The position numbers were made by a program, and so were the translations under genes. A stretch of DNA of 64,000 bases from Epiperipatus broadwayi (Eukaryota > Onychophora > Udeonychophora > Euonychophora > Peripatidae), in assembly GCA_028023455.1 (NCBI GenBank), contig JAQFVV010006354.1, positions 1,807,615 through 1,871,614 of the forward strand, written 5' to 3'. Shown here one piece after another: positions 50,637-63,474 of this stretch (its first letter is position 1; each line of letters begins with the position of its first letter). The notes beneath the pieces were generated by a model. It was given only the letters and a program-made list of their open reading frames with translations. It was not told the origin of the DNA and did not search any database.

Positions 50637-52317
50637 AAATCATATTTCTGATAATCCTTTGCAATTTTGGTCTCTGGTTAAGGTTTTAGATATTAAAAAA
50701 AAAAAATTACAGAGTAATAATTCTAATCTAGCCGCAGATGATTTTTCTCATTATTTCTCAGAGCTTTTTAAACAATCTCAGTCTTTTACTAATTTAACTG
50801 AAAATAATGATCTAGTTGAAGAAAGAATAACATGTGATTCATTTATTGAATCTGATGTTGTTTTTGCTATTGGGCAGCTTAAATTACATTCTAGTGTGGG
50901 CCTTGACAATATTCCAGCTTTCATTTATAAAGGCTGTGCTGAATACATTGCTTCTCCTTTTTTGCATATTTTTAATTGCTCTTTAGCAAATGGTACTTTT
51001 CCTACATCCCTTAAAATTGCTAAAGTTGTTCCTATTTTTAAGAAAGGATCTAGAGATTTGGTAAGTGACTATAGGCCTATTTCAATTCTACACACTGTTG
51101 CTCGAATATTTGAAAGATGTTTATATAATAAAATTATCTTGGATGTTGCTAAGGTTTTGGCACCAGAGCAGCATGGATTTTTGCCTAATAGGTCCATTGA
51201 GACAAATTTGCTAACTATTTTTGATCACATTGCAAATTCAATTGAGAATCAATCTAGGTTAGATGTTGTTTATTTTGACATGTCCAGGGCTTTTGATAGA
51301 GTTAATCATAAAATTCTTCTTAAGAAGCTTTGTAGGTTAGGTTTTTCCAAATTATTAATTAATTGGTTTAACTCTTTTCTTAAGGATAGAATGTCTTGTG
51401 TGAGGTTTAATAATAAATTGTCATTACCATATTATTGCTTCACTGGGGTGCCTCAAGGCAGTGTTCTTGCACCTTTATTATTTAATGTATACATTGATGA
51501 CCTAAAATCATGCATTAAATTTTCACATCTTCTATGTTATGCAGATGATTGCAAAATTTTTAGGCATATTTATTCTACTAATGACTGTTTTTTACTTCAA
51601 AGTGATATAGATAATTTCTTGAATTGGTGCGAAGGTAATTATATAGATATAAATATGGATAAGTGCTCCATTGTCTCTTACTCTAGAAAATATGAAATTT
51701 TAAGGTTTTCCTACTATACTGGTGATTCTAAAATTATAACAAATGATCATCAAAAAGATCTAGGAATAATATTTTCCAATAATGGGTCTTTTCATAATCA
51801 CATTAATTTTATGGTGAATAAATCTCTTAAAATTATAGGAGCTATTTACAGATATGGAAAAGCATTTAATAAATTTACAAAGATTAAACTTTTTATATCC
51901 TTAGTTCTTCCCATCTTGGAGTATGGTTCAATTATATGGAGTCCTCATAACAGTACAGATATCATAAGAATTCAGTCTGTTTTTGACAAATTTGCAAAAT
52001 TGAATAGTTTAGGTAATGAACACTATATTGATTTACTGCTGAGACGAAAAACAAGAGATCTCAAGCTTTTTCATAAATTTATTTCCCAGAATATTTCTGT
52101 ATCTAATTTGCTTTCTTATTTAGGTATTAAGAAACAGAATTATAATACTCGTACTCACAATATTTTTGAACTGAAAATTTGTAAATCTGATGTATTAAGA
52201 TTTTCCCCTTTATTTCGTTTACCTAGAACTTATAACAAAGATTTTGGTAATGATGATGTTTTTAATCTGAATTTTAAACAATTCACTAAGGTCCTCATAA
52301 AAAAATATTATCCTTAA
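50608..52317 (+). pseudogene. CR1-like ORF2, reverse transcriptase part, after the frameshift
   Basis: The frame is open from about 50608 to the TAA at 52315, with no start ATG, as expected for the second half of a broken ORF. Numbering from the TTG at 50659: FWSLV linker, IFKKG and SDYRPISIL (finger motifs, 127-143), HGFLPNRS (172-179), motif A YFDMSRAFD (205-213), GVPQGSVLAPLLFN (263-276), YADD (294-297), then thumb and C-terminal domain to IKKYYP. All catalytic aspartates are present. Together with 49572-50636 it makes about 920 residues, normal for CR1/jockey-type ORF2. Apart from the single frameshift the gene is intact, so loss of activity is recent. Confidence 0.85.
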
Positions 52318-52534
52318 TTTCATGTGATATATTGCCCTTTTAATTATGTGTGCATTTTATTGTTTTTCTATTTTATTGGTATTATTTTTTTTTTTATTAT
52401 TATTTTATTTTATTTTTTTTATTTTATTTTTAATGCTTATTTAGATTTATATATGATAATGAAATTACTGTGCAATCTATAATTGGCTAAATGCTGTTGA
52501 TATGTACATTAAATAAAGAATTGAATTGAATTGA
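52318..52534 (+). other. 3' UTR and tail of the CR1-like LINE
   Basis: T-rich, with AATAAA at 52512-52517 and four GAATT units (52518-52537) before the ATT tract. A GAATT-type tail is what CR1/L2-type reverse transcriptases would use for priming. Confidence 0.7.
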
Positions 52535-52651
<117 letters not shown>

Positions 52652-52654
52652 CTT

Positions 52655-54165
52655 TTTAAAAATTTTGATTATCATCATCATCAACCAATATCAATCCACT
52701 GTAGGATAAAGATCTCTCCAAATTCAATTCATCTTCTCTGATCTCCATATCATCACTGCACATTTCCTTATTTCATCCATACACTTTACATGTGGACATG
52801 TGGTCTCTTTCTGGGAGTTTTACAATCTCATGGAATCCAGTTTGACATTTTAATTGTGGATTTATTATCATCTATTCTAGAGATATGTCCATAACAGTTC
52901 ACTTCAGTCTCTTAATTCTTTCAGTGATATGAGTAACATCTGCTTGTTCTCTTACTCATATAATTTGTTTTTGATATCTTCTTGCTACTCCTAACTCTCC
53001 CTACTTCTTTCAGTGGTTTGAAGTCTCTGTTTAACTTTTCTTTTAAGTGACCAAGTCTCAGAACTCTAAGTAAGAACTGGTAAAACACATTTATTAAAAA
53101 TCTTTTCAAACACGTAAACATATTTCCTTTTAATATTAAGGTATTTCTACCAAAAGCACTTCAACCAAGATTAATTCTATGATTATTTTTATCTATTATG
53201 TTTTTGTCTGTAGTAATAATCTGACCAAGGTATTTGTGGTCGTTAACTTCTTGTAAATTGTCAGTTTGGCTCAGTGAGTTAATTGTAAAGATATTTAAAG
53301 CTTTACACTTTCAAATCTAAATACTTTCGACTGGCTTAGATATATAGAAAGAAAAGGGTGGCTGCCCTTTCTTATAAATACTTTGTTGTGTGTTTGTGGT
53401 TTGATTTTCATTTGCACAGCCATTGTAACATCTGATTGGCTGTCAGATAAGCATTATAATGAGTCCAGTGAGATTTCCAGTCTCTCAATTTAATGTCAAA
53501 TATCATTATGTAATTTAATTTTTGCTATTGCATTTTTATAAAAATTCTTCAGATTATGGCAATATTGATGATCCAATGCCTTAATCACTGAACAAATGTG
53601 TATAGACTCAAATGCCTTTTCATAATCTACAAATTCAAAAGAATAATGACAACTTTTAGTCATCAGTTCTTTCCATAATATCATCCAATACTTGGATATG
53701 ATCTACTATGCTAAAACAACTTTTAAATTCTGATTGCTCTTTTGATTGGTTGAAATCCAAAGTTCTTTATAACTTAGTTGTAATTGTTTTGTTAAAAAGT
53801 TTGTATAAACATGACAAAAGACTGATAGGTCTGTAATGTTTTAATATATTCTTTATCACATTTTTATATTATTAATTTTAATATTGCATTCTTCTAGTAA
53901 TCTGGTACACCTATTACTTACACAATTGGTATATAGCTTTGCCATTTTTTTTCTATTTCTTCACCTTTTTCTTTTGAGATATTGATTATACTTCCACCAT
54001 TACCTGGAGCTTTTCCTTTTTTCATAAAATTAATTTCATGACTCATTTCTTCATTTAAAACCCCAGGAAATTCAGAAGATATAATAGTTGGTGAAGGTAC
54101 TTATTCTTTATTATTATATAATTATTGATGGAACTCTTCTGCACATTTCATGATGTCATCTTTTT
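52655..54165 (-). pseudogene. decayed RTE-like LINE, 3' part
   Basis: Read on the minus strand. The 3' end is at 52667-52683, a TGATGATGATGAT-type tail preceded by GGAGAGATCTTTATCCTACAGTGGATTGA, which resembles the conserved end of RTE elements in many invertebrates. Upstream, in several broken frames, are KKGKAPG (about 54010-54030), HYRPISLLS with LYKLF (about 53795-53850), FSIVDHIQVLDDIMERT (about 53660-53720) and motif A FVDYEKAF (about 53605-53635). These are standard reverse-transcriptase finger and palm motifs of RTE. The catalytic YVDD region is not recognisable. The segment 53290-53480 with AAGGGTGGCTGCCCTT may be a later insertion. The 5' half with the endonuclease is missing, as in most LINE copies. 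Confidence 0.78.
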
Positions 54166-55521
54166 TTTAAGTAATAGTTCCATATTTTTTTCATATTGGA
54201 GATATAACTTTTCTACCAATATAAAAATGTTTTGCACTCTTGAAATTTATATTTTTTATATACCTTTTTTTTTAGTTAACAATTATACTTTCTTTTATCA
54301 TCAACAACTATTTTTATACCATTTTAAAAAAAATGAGATATTCAATTCTTAATGCATCAATTTTATAAAACTTTTATTCCTTGATTTTTTTTATAAATTC
54401 TCTAATCTCAGTATCCAATTTGTTCGGCAATTGCTACCTTTTTTACCAGCTATTATTGTTGCAGTTTTTAAAAGTGTATCAGTTATTTTTTATTGATTTC
54501 ATTCAAATCTCATTCATAATCAAAACCTGCTAATATTTGCAAGGGATTTGGCAAGTTCTAATTTAAATTTATTAGAATGTTTTTAAAGATGAGGAATATA
54601 AACTATGATTATTGCAATTCTTAATATTTTTTGTCTCTCTAGTATTGCATTAACACGTACCTTACATTTTACGTGTTTAATTTATTAAAAAAAAATACAA
54701 TCTTGAATGTATTTTACTTTATGTAAAATTATAATCAAATTAAAATAAAAAAAAAAGTATGTTGCAATTGATATTTGATATAATATTATAAAATATAAAA
54801 TATTTATAAATGTCTGATGAAGTTTGTAAGTTTATTCGAATTGAAAATAAAATTACTATAAAAGAGATTAAAAGGAAAGGTGTTGTGTTATTCTATATTA
54901 AAATGACTCATATTAGGATAGTAAATATATTAAATCATATTTTATTTAGTAACAGATGTGTAAAAAAAAATCTTGTATTTTAAATCAATTTTTAAAATAC
55001 ATTTTAAATATTATGAAAATCATATCAGTTGGAAAAAAAAATATATTACACTTATCAGCATTAATATACATATATCTAAGAATGAAGTTTCTTTTTTTTG
55101 TTTTATTGTGCTTATTTCTTGAAAAGTAATACAGTCTAACTACCACAAAGTCCTGCAAGGTTATTATAATTAAAAAAGAAACAAACTTAAGGTTATAAAA
55201 TCTGCTTGCCTGTTTAACACTAATTTTATATGTATGGACTCAAATTTGCATTGCCATTAATAACATTATCTTTATTAATATATTTATATAAATGATGCTC
55301 CATAGACATCCAGTTATTATCAAAAATTGCCACAAATTTCCTATTATATTTAGTCCACAACTACCAATTAAGCAATTAAAACAGAATGATTCTTTTTTGT
55401 TTTTTTGTTTTTTTATACTTAGTTTAGTTGATTTTCAACAATCGAAATAGCAGAAGAATCATCTTTTTGTTCTTTATTCTTACTTTATTTGGTCTTCAAC
55501 AAAACCAAACCTTATATATAT
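54166..55521. other. AT-rich DNA, no recognisable feature
   Basis: Could include further eroded RTE sequence at its left end; nothing is recognisable. Confidence 0.5.
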
Positions 55522-55525
55522 ATAT

Positions 55526-57201
55526 TGTACCGGGTCGAACCGCTGAAACCACTTACTTAAACGTATATATAAGTTTTGACTGGTTTCAAACTCCCTATAA
55601 TACATTTATAATCTTATAAATGTTACGTGAACGAGCCGGCATGTTCAAGCAAAATGGAAGATCTTATTGATAGCTTTAACTATCAACAATGGCCCACCTC
55701 GGCTGCTAGATTCAAACCACTACTATCCAAATACTTTATTTGATTTGGAGTAAACCCCGGGGCGCCAGCTAGTCCAAGGACTAACGTTCGGGCAGTAGGC
55801 TCATAATCCAGTGTTCAAAATATTCCCTAAAACTAGCTCAGTCTAATTTTAATTCAATAACAAAATCATACAAAATTATTGGTGGAAAGAATTAATAAAA
55901 AAAATGTTGGTAAAGAGAATTGACCGACAAAAAAGTTTAAGATTGAAGACAATTTATTTTAATCACCATTAATTAAATTTTAAAGATAATTTATAAACCA
56001 ACATTAATTTACTAAATTTAAACATCTTGATAATCTAATTTAATACACACACATTTTTAAAGTAACATTTCTAAACTAGTTTAAGTATTCTTGTAGATTT
56101 TAATAGTAGAATACTGGTATTTATCTAATTTAACTAATAACACTGATATAATGATCATGCACATATTAACTCATATAGCATTCACAAATATAATAATAAA
56201 GCATTAATAGCATTTGAAACTTAAACACACATATCAATAGTTCATTTTATGTATGATAGAGTTCATATAATTTGAATCTTGAATATTTACAAATTACAGC
56301 AGAGGCTACTACATATAAATGATAATAAATAAATGTTTACCTAGGATTTTTGGAATGTGGATATTGCATGTTGTTGGCTGCTTCTGCTGTTTTTGATGGA
56401 TTATATCTATCGGGTTAGATTTGGACGTTTCTTGAAAAGATTTTATGCGAAACCATTGGCTTTATTCTTGAAGACAGTTGAACATTTGATGGAGGATTTC
56501 TGTGTTGTTATGCAGACATTATTTCACAGGCAGGTTTTGATGATCTTGTTGGACCAAAAAGGCTGAAGCATGAGCGTATATTTCCAAAAGCTGCTCAACA
56601 ATGCATTTTTGTTTTTGAATACATAATAGAAATGTGCAAGACTGTCGCTGCAAACTAGACTGAAAAAACTGACTCAATTAATTGTCCAATACCAAAAAAA
56701 GTCTATTTATACCTGCGACGTGTTGTCCATGTAATATCCTCTGGCAAATATATGTTGTTGAATTTCATTGGTAATTAATCCTATGACGTGTTTTTTGATT
56801 GATTGTTTAATTAGTAGTAGCTATTTCAAAACATGTTGTTTTTATATCTTTAATTAGTAGCGCACTGCTGTGTTTTTTTAAATATATTTTTTCATTTATT
56901 TATAATATTTAATACTGATACATTTATTTTACATTTGCACGCACATATATAATTTTATTCTACACATCAACACTAGTTTTAATACTATTTTTTTATTCAA
57001 TTCGAATGAAAAGAGATTTATATTTTGAAGCTTTTAATTTATAATAATAACACTCTTTAACTTTTATGAACTCTTAGTTTTATCTTTTCTAAACAAAACT
57101 CCCCCTCTCCCCTTTTAATCAATTAATTTCTTTTTTTTTTTTTTAATAATTTTTTTAGACAAAATTATTTTATATACATGTGCCAAATTGGCCTTGGCAC
57201 A
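55526..57201. mobile_element. tentative solo LTR (TGTACC...GGCACA, ATAT flanks)
   Basis: Starts TGTACCGGGTCG after ATAT and ends TTGGCACA before ATAT. It contains a GC-richer stretch (about 55630-55800, with CCCCGGGGCGCC) unlike the surrounding DNA. The last 23 bp are TGTGCCAA, 7 nt, TTGGCACA, a perfect hairpin. No partner copy is in the window, so the LTR nature rests on ends and flanks only, which are weak in AT-rich DNA. The 69-codon frame at 56357-56566 has no recognised function. Confidence 0.35.
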
Positions 57202-57213
57202 ATATATATATAT

Positions 57214-57868
57214 TGTAACCTACTAGAATGAGATGAGGGTTTGATAAAGAGAAAAGAGAGAGAGAGAAAAGAAGAAAATGCTAATAATAAAATGGAAGAA
57301 AATAGAGAGAGAAAATTATGAAATGGAGGTAAAATGATGATGATGAAAGCTACATAAAAAGGAAGATGAAGAAGATGATAAGGGAGGTGTAGAGATAGAT
57401 AATGCTACTAATGAAATGAGAAAGATGTGAGAAAGAAAGAGAAAGAGAAATATAATACTAATAATGAAATGGAGATAATGATAATGGTAAGGATAAATGA
57501 TGGAAAAGAAAGGAATTGAGGAGGCAGAAAAATGGGGAAAAGTAACAGAAATGATATATGTAATGGAGAGAGAAAAGAAATGAGATAATTGAAAGATATA
57601 AAAGAGAGATATAAGAAGAAGATGGAATAAAGGAGAGAGAAATGAAATGAGATGATAGAAGAAACTCTCAATGAATGTTTTAAAAGGCTGAGATGATAGA
57701 AAGATTTGAAATAGAGATATAAGAAGAAGATAGAATAAAGGTGAGAGAAATGAAATGAGATGATAGAAAAAATGAGAAATAATATGAAAAGAAATGGAAT
57801 AAAATTGAAATGAAATGAAATAAAATATAAATGAGAGACTCTAAATGACTCGGCTCAGTGGGGTTACA
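57214..57868. repeat. 655-bp purine-rich block bounded by TGTAACC and GGTTACA
   Basis: Between perfect 7-bp inverted termini the plus strand is almost all A and G (GAGAGA, GAAATG, AGAAGA words) for about 600 bp. ATAT precedes it and ATAA follows. It could be a solo LTR whose 3' end matches those of element B and 61361-63470, or a GA-rich simple repeat with chance ends. A reverse-strand open frame here is a by-product of composition. Confidence 0.4.
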
Positions 57869-60800
57869 ATAAATTTAAAGAAAAGAGATGATGATCCAAA
57901 GATGTATAATCAAATAAAGGTCCAATCCAATACTGATGAACTATAACTACTACAGCATATTAATATTTTAATAAACCATACAAAATATTATTTAAAATCA
58001 CTAATTAATGCTTACCATAATAGTCCTACTAATAGATTATACACTCTCTGAATAAGATCTATGATGCTTTGCTTTAAAATATTATCTTACAGAATTATAT
58101 TTACTAAAACAACAAGAGTAAATAACCTCAGGGATTTTAAAACTAACACTCTTGTGTAAAATTAAAGTTTAAGTTAAGTTGCCTAATAAAGAATTACTGT
58201 GATTAATAAATAAATAAGTGACATCTTAGCTGACCATAAAATAATTATAATATGTTCAATCTTAAAATAATAAACAAAACAAATATTAATTCACAAAGTT
58301 TAATGAATCAATTTAAATTTAACTAATAATGGCCTATTATCTCAGATATTACTTGAGCAGAAAAAAGAGAAAGGGTACTTTTAATGCCTTTCCATACTCA
58401 CAGACAACCACTAAAGACCTCAAATGCCAGTGAATTAGAATTCTTTAAATATATCAGATTTAAGATGATGATAGATGATGTGCAGTGAACATAAGATCAG
58501 GTCAGATTTTAAAATAATATTAATTAAAATATTCTTCTGAAGTACTAATATTGTTAATCTGATATTGCATAATCTTTAGACCAAAAGATATACTGATAAT
58601 TTAAAAAAAAAAAAAAAAAACTTTTAACTAAGTATTTAATTAGGTATCTGCTATAATGCAATTATCTGTATTTATGATTCAATATGAGAATCATTTACTT
58701 TAACATAGCTTTTTTTTTCATTTTCAAGGCAATATTAACTATATTTAATTAACTTAGAATATACTTGTAAATTTCTGAATTAAAGATTTAATAACTTTTA
58801 CATTTTTAAAATTTTGTGAACTTGGAACCCAAGACAATAATATATTTTCATATAAAAGTAAAACAAACAAAACAAAACTTTTGAAATAATAATACTTTGA
58901 TTTATTAATAATGAGAAGACATGTTTACAAATGTAGTAGAATACAAACAATGCCAATACCACACTAAGATTTAATATAATTATTTGGACTCTTAACAGTT
59001 TTATTTAACTTACATTAATACACTTAATAACCTACAAAGGTTATTCACTGTTACTTTCTTTTAATAATTATATTTTTCAAAAAAAAATATTTTTAAACTT
59101 TAATTATCATATGTACTTAATAAGCACACTACTATTCTTCTTTATTAGACTAATTGATAACATTATTGTGTCATCTACTAATCAGAATGACACACAGAGC
59201 TATGTTTATATTGAAAACCCTAAGCTTAATTTTATACTCCTCAACTTAACAAATGCTAAGTTGGAGTATGCATATTCAACAATACTTTTTAAAAATATCA
59301 TCACTAGTTTCATGGATATAACTAATATCACAGCAGATATACGTTAAAATCAGATTAAGCTAATATTATGGGGCAATCATTCATCAAAGATTAGTTACAC
59401 TTTTTTTTAATAACTTTAGTCCACATAAAATTATTTCCTCAATGTTTTAAAGATAATGATGTAACAGACTTACAAATCCAGCGGCGAAATTCTGGATGAA
59501 AATATTAAATTAGTATGTGTGAATTGCCACTTATACCATATGCATATTTAACATACTTTAAAATAAATATAACTTATTGTTGGTTAGCTTGTGCATGATA
59601 AAACTATCATAGCAACATAATTCAAACATTGATATACCTATGAGCCTTAAATTAGCTACAACTACATGAAGAAATACATTTCCTCAAACAAGCATATCTT
59701 GTCATCACAAATCTAAAACAAATGCAACATCACCTACTGTGATGGAATTAGCATTAAGTCATCATGAATGATAGGCAAAAAATATAAAAATACTAGGCTC
59801 CTCAGAGCTGGAAAAGAATGTGGTGGTTTTCAAAATATCTAACTATGAGGCAAAACTAAGATGTCTGGAATTCATCTTCAGTACATCTGGGAACAGAAAC
59901 ACAGACCAGAAAAGCACAATCCTCTCTCATGGGATTTTCAATGCTTATAAATGTGATTATCATTACTGAAAAATACAATATAATACCCTCCTTTTTGGGG
60001 ACAAGCACTATCAAATCATGGAAATACAATAAGGATGGAGAATTTTTCTCTACTCCATAAAGCATATTCAAAAATTATAACTAAGCCTAACTCTTGAGGC
60101 TAAACAATACTAACTAATAGTGAGATATATACTTCACCTGAATTAACTAAGTAATTCCTAAGAAGGTTAAAAATACAAAACGTATTCAATGTTCGGACCA
60201 ACAAAATACACTATGTGTCAAACAACTACTGTAGAAAATACTTTAAAATTAAATGCATATAAAATTATAGGCAAGGCACAATGCACACATAACAAAATAT
60301 TAAATGCTAAAATATAGTAACTAGCGGACTTTTAAAATTGTAAATTAAATGCAAGAATATTTACTTCTCGATGAATATAAAATATTTGTAGTTATTATTA
60401 ATATAACATTCATAAAACAAATGAATGGATATTCTCTGATAAACTTCTTTAGTGAATTTAAAATAAAAATTGAGTAAAACATCCCATTTATATGAAAATA
60501 AGATTGTGATATTTAAATCTCTATAATAAAATTATTAAATAGAAACTACCTTGTGTAATGCTTAATAAATAAACTAAATCTACTTAAGAATAGAAAAAAA
60601 AAACATTTGCTCATTCAAATAAACCTATTTCATTTTAAAATTATAACCCTAGTTTACCTGTATATTTATGTGAAAGTGTTACAAAAAAAATAATAGCATA
60701 GATATTTTTAGGTTTTTTTTTTAAACCAATAAAGCAGACCATAAAAAAACAATAATACATTAATTCAAGTTCATATTTCAGCTCCGTAATGATTTTTCCA

Positions 60801-61356
60801 TTTCATAACGTGTTATCCAGGTTAAGATATCTATCTGAATTCGAAGCTTCTATTAATACATTTATACACATGGGAATGATTTTCAAACGAAAGTGTTCAA
60901 TAGGTCATTAATAATATTTTTTTAAAAACAAATTAAAAAAAAATAATAAGATTAAGCCGGCATGAAACAAAATAAATTCTTTAGCTGAACACACTTTAAT
61001 TTATTTATAGGATCCCGAGTTCAAAATTGCATATAATAATAATAATAATAATAATATCTTTCTATCTGAATTTCTTTATCCTCTTTTAGGAAAACGCTTC
61101 TTTTGAAATATAGTTTTTCTTAAGTACTTTTCCTAATAATATTCCAAGACATATTTATTTTTAAAATCAATTTCCTTTGCTTACTTTTAAATATGAGAGT
61201 AGAAATTTTTTTACTGTTCAATACATTTCTCCATTTATATTCTATAATTAATGCCATAAAGTTATTTTAAATACGGGCAAGTATGACCATTTATAATGTA
61301 CCCAATAACTATAAATAACAAAGAATGGTATAACATTTATCTTTATGCTCAGAAAT
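57869..61356. other. AT-rich DNA, no recognisable feature
   Basis: About 3.5 kb. Small open frames (59111-59347 plus, 59856-60071 minus) have no recognised domain. An AAT run is at about 61028-61055. Confidence 0.45.
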
Positions 61357-62211
61357 ATATTGTAACGAGACAGCGTTACATCAATATTAAATCTAGGATA
61401 CATCGATAAACACACACACACCAGCAAGCAACATAAAACACTCGTAACTTTATTTTCGTAATTAGTAATAGTTTTCTTTCTCTCATAAATACCTTTATAA
61501 AACACATTGATAAAATGCAGACGGTAAAACGTCTAATTAAATGATTAAAGCCTTTAGATAATAAAAATAATAACAAAAAATAATTCGCTCTCCTAAATAA
61601 TAAAATATAAGATGCACTCCTAAAATAATAAAAATAATTATCAATCAAAATCACCACGGGGAATTAAAAAATGTTTATTTTAGAAATATAATTTTAACTA
61701 GAATAAAACTTATAGAAAAGATTTGAGGAAAAGATAAATGCTCGACTTCTAAATTTAAAATAACTTGTATTGTTCTAGTAAAACACACGCACACACGCAT
61801 GCATTCGAGGTGTGAAGGAATAAGGTTGGTTGAGTGAGATTGCAAAATGAGATTGTCTCAAAATAAATATTGCCTTTAGCACAAAGAGTGAGTGAACAGG
61901 TACCTCAAACGCGGACCTGAACGACAACTCCAAGAACAGGGAACTATGGGGGTAGATTGGATCCTAAGATATGGATCAACCCTTATAAATACCAGTCAAA
62001 ACCTATTCAATGGTTGGATTCAGTTCGATTCGATTCATTTCGATTGATACATTCTCATTATTGTGTTTTTTTATTTTCCAATTCTCAGTACGCTGAATTA
62101 CCACCTGCTCATTTATTCCGATGCTTATGCTTTTATTTAAAATTAGAATTGTTCTGAATTAGCTTGGTTATTCCTCAATATTTAAAATGATCATCATGAA
62201 ATTAATACCAA

Positions 62212-62265
62212 GAGCGTCGACTGTCATGAGGGGCTAATAAACCCTTCAGTGACTGATCGGCGCTC
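62212..62265 (+). promoter_or_regulatory. hairpin presenting AATAAA in its loop
   Basis: GAGCG and GTCATGAGGG pair with CCCTTCAGTGAC and CGCTC. The loop contains AATAAA (62236-62241), the polyadenylation signal. Some retroviral LTRs hold their signal in such a hairpin. Function here is inference. Confidence 0.4.
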
Positions 62266-62680
62266 CGCTACTGAAATATCTCCGAAGCTATGAAATTCTG
62301 ATAACATCGTCGTGTTAAGTGAATGCTCCTAATAAAAGAAATGTTCCGTGAAACACCCAAACTCGTCCAGACCAATCGACCTTCGTTGCAACCAAGACAA
62401 ATCCTAGGTAAATATGTTTTATATTATGTTCACTCACTCAATTAATAAACTCGTAAGGCAATCTCGTAATTAACCAACATAAATTTACTCAAATAAATCT
62501 TAAGACTTTCCTCGTCATAATAGTTTATCTTTGTTACTGAACTTTGTAAACATGGACTTTGAACTTAAGTGAATCTAAGGAAAGATTATATATTTATCAA
62601 ATAGAAAGGAACTTTCTCGTTATTCAAATTGTGTTATGAATACTTATGGTTCTCTGTGGGCGTGAATGTATGTGCGCGTG

Positions 62681-62755
62681 TGTAATAAATCAATTAATAA
62701 TGTTTTGTAATAAATCAATTAATAATGTTTTGTAATAAATCAATTAATAATGTTT
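62681..62755. repeat. three perfect 25-bp tandem units
   Basis: TGTAATAAATCAATTAATAA followed by TGTTT, repeated three times without a mismatch inside the probable solo LTR. Confidence 0.95.
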
Positions 62756-63474
62756 TCTTTTCATATTTAATAAACTTGTTCAATATCTAATCAAGTCGAG
62801 CATATCTCAAATCTTTTCACACACAATCGAAACCGTAGTTTATTTATGCTTTGATAACTTATCTTTGAAGTAGATTTAGTTAATTTTAATTTCCGTTTCA
62901 ATTTAGTTATTTTATTAATTATGTCACCATCGTGCCGTAAGTCACGATGTTTCTTATTTCACCTTAGTTAAGATAGATTTAAGAGCGGGCGGGTCTATAA
63001 TCAATCAAAGTAAACGTCAATGAATTATGTTATATACAATAAAGCGGGGGGATGAACTTGTAAGCCTTGTGTTCGGGGCGTAAGCGAACAACCTCATAGG
63101 TCAGTGACAACCAATAAACGATCCTTATGCCGTGATCGACTTATATGAAAATCATGCTGAATTTCATTAGCGGACAATGCGTCTTCTCCGGGAGGAGTCG
63201 TTCTAGAAACAATTATGTAACAACCTTGGGACACCTTATTGGTCCATGCTGGGAGTGTTGAGCTAGTGGGTGGGATTAGACTTCGAAATCGTTTTGACAT
63301 GATGTAAGGTGATGCGAGTAGTTAAAATCAACTTAAATAATCGTATCTGGCGCCCCCTTATGTGGATCGTGAATAACTGTCGATGTAAGAAAATAAATAA
63401 AGCCTTACGCTATGTCATGTTTGTTTCGAAGCCCGTAATCTCGGGTAGTATATAGGGGTGGACGGTTACAATAT

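Larger units (their letters stand above)
46538..52534 (+). mobile_element. CR1-like LINE with double PHD-finger ORF1
   Basis: About 6 kb lying between two (ATT)n tracts. Order: 5' UTR with tandem repeats, ORF1 (two PHD fingers and a C-terminal RRM-like domain), ORF2 (endonuclease and reverse transcriptase, one frameshift), short T-rich 3' UTR, AATAAA (52512), four GAATT units, then ATT repeats. PHD-containing ORF1 proteins are established for CR1-superfamily elements, and the short repeat tail in place of poly(A) is also typical of that group. The left border is inferred from the end of the ATT tract. Confidence 0.85.
61361..63470 (+). mobile_element. probable solo LTR of a gypsy-like element
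   Basis: 2110 bp beginning TGTAACG and ending GGTTACA, with ATAT on both outer sides. The first 20 bases are TGTAACG, six bases, CGTTACA, a perfect inverted repeat like the LTR starts of elements A and B. The 3' third is markedly more GC-rich and gene-like in complexity (62900-63460), with AATAAAG words at 63037 and 63400. Composition breaks at the stated ends. No second copy is in the window, so a solo LTR left by recombination is inferred. Orientation is assumed from the GGTTACA end shared with element B. Confidence 0.6.

Noticed and set aside
55700-55800. tRNA-like GC-rich segment
   Set aside because: I could not fold a cloverleaf with a recognisable anticodon arm and T-loop.
57214-63470. 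One 6.2-kb LTR element from TGTAACC (57214) to GGTTACA (63470)
   Set aside because: No direct repeats at its ends and no gag or pol inside. The pairs 57214-57868 and 61361-63470 explain the termini better.
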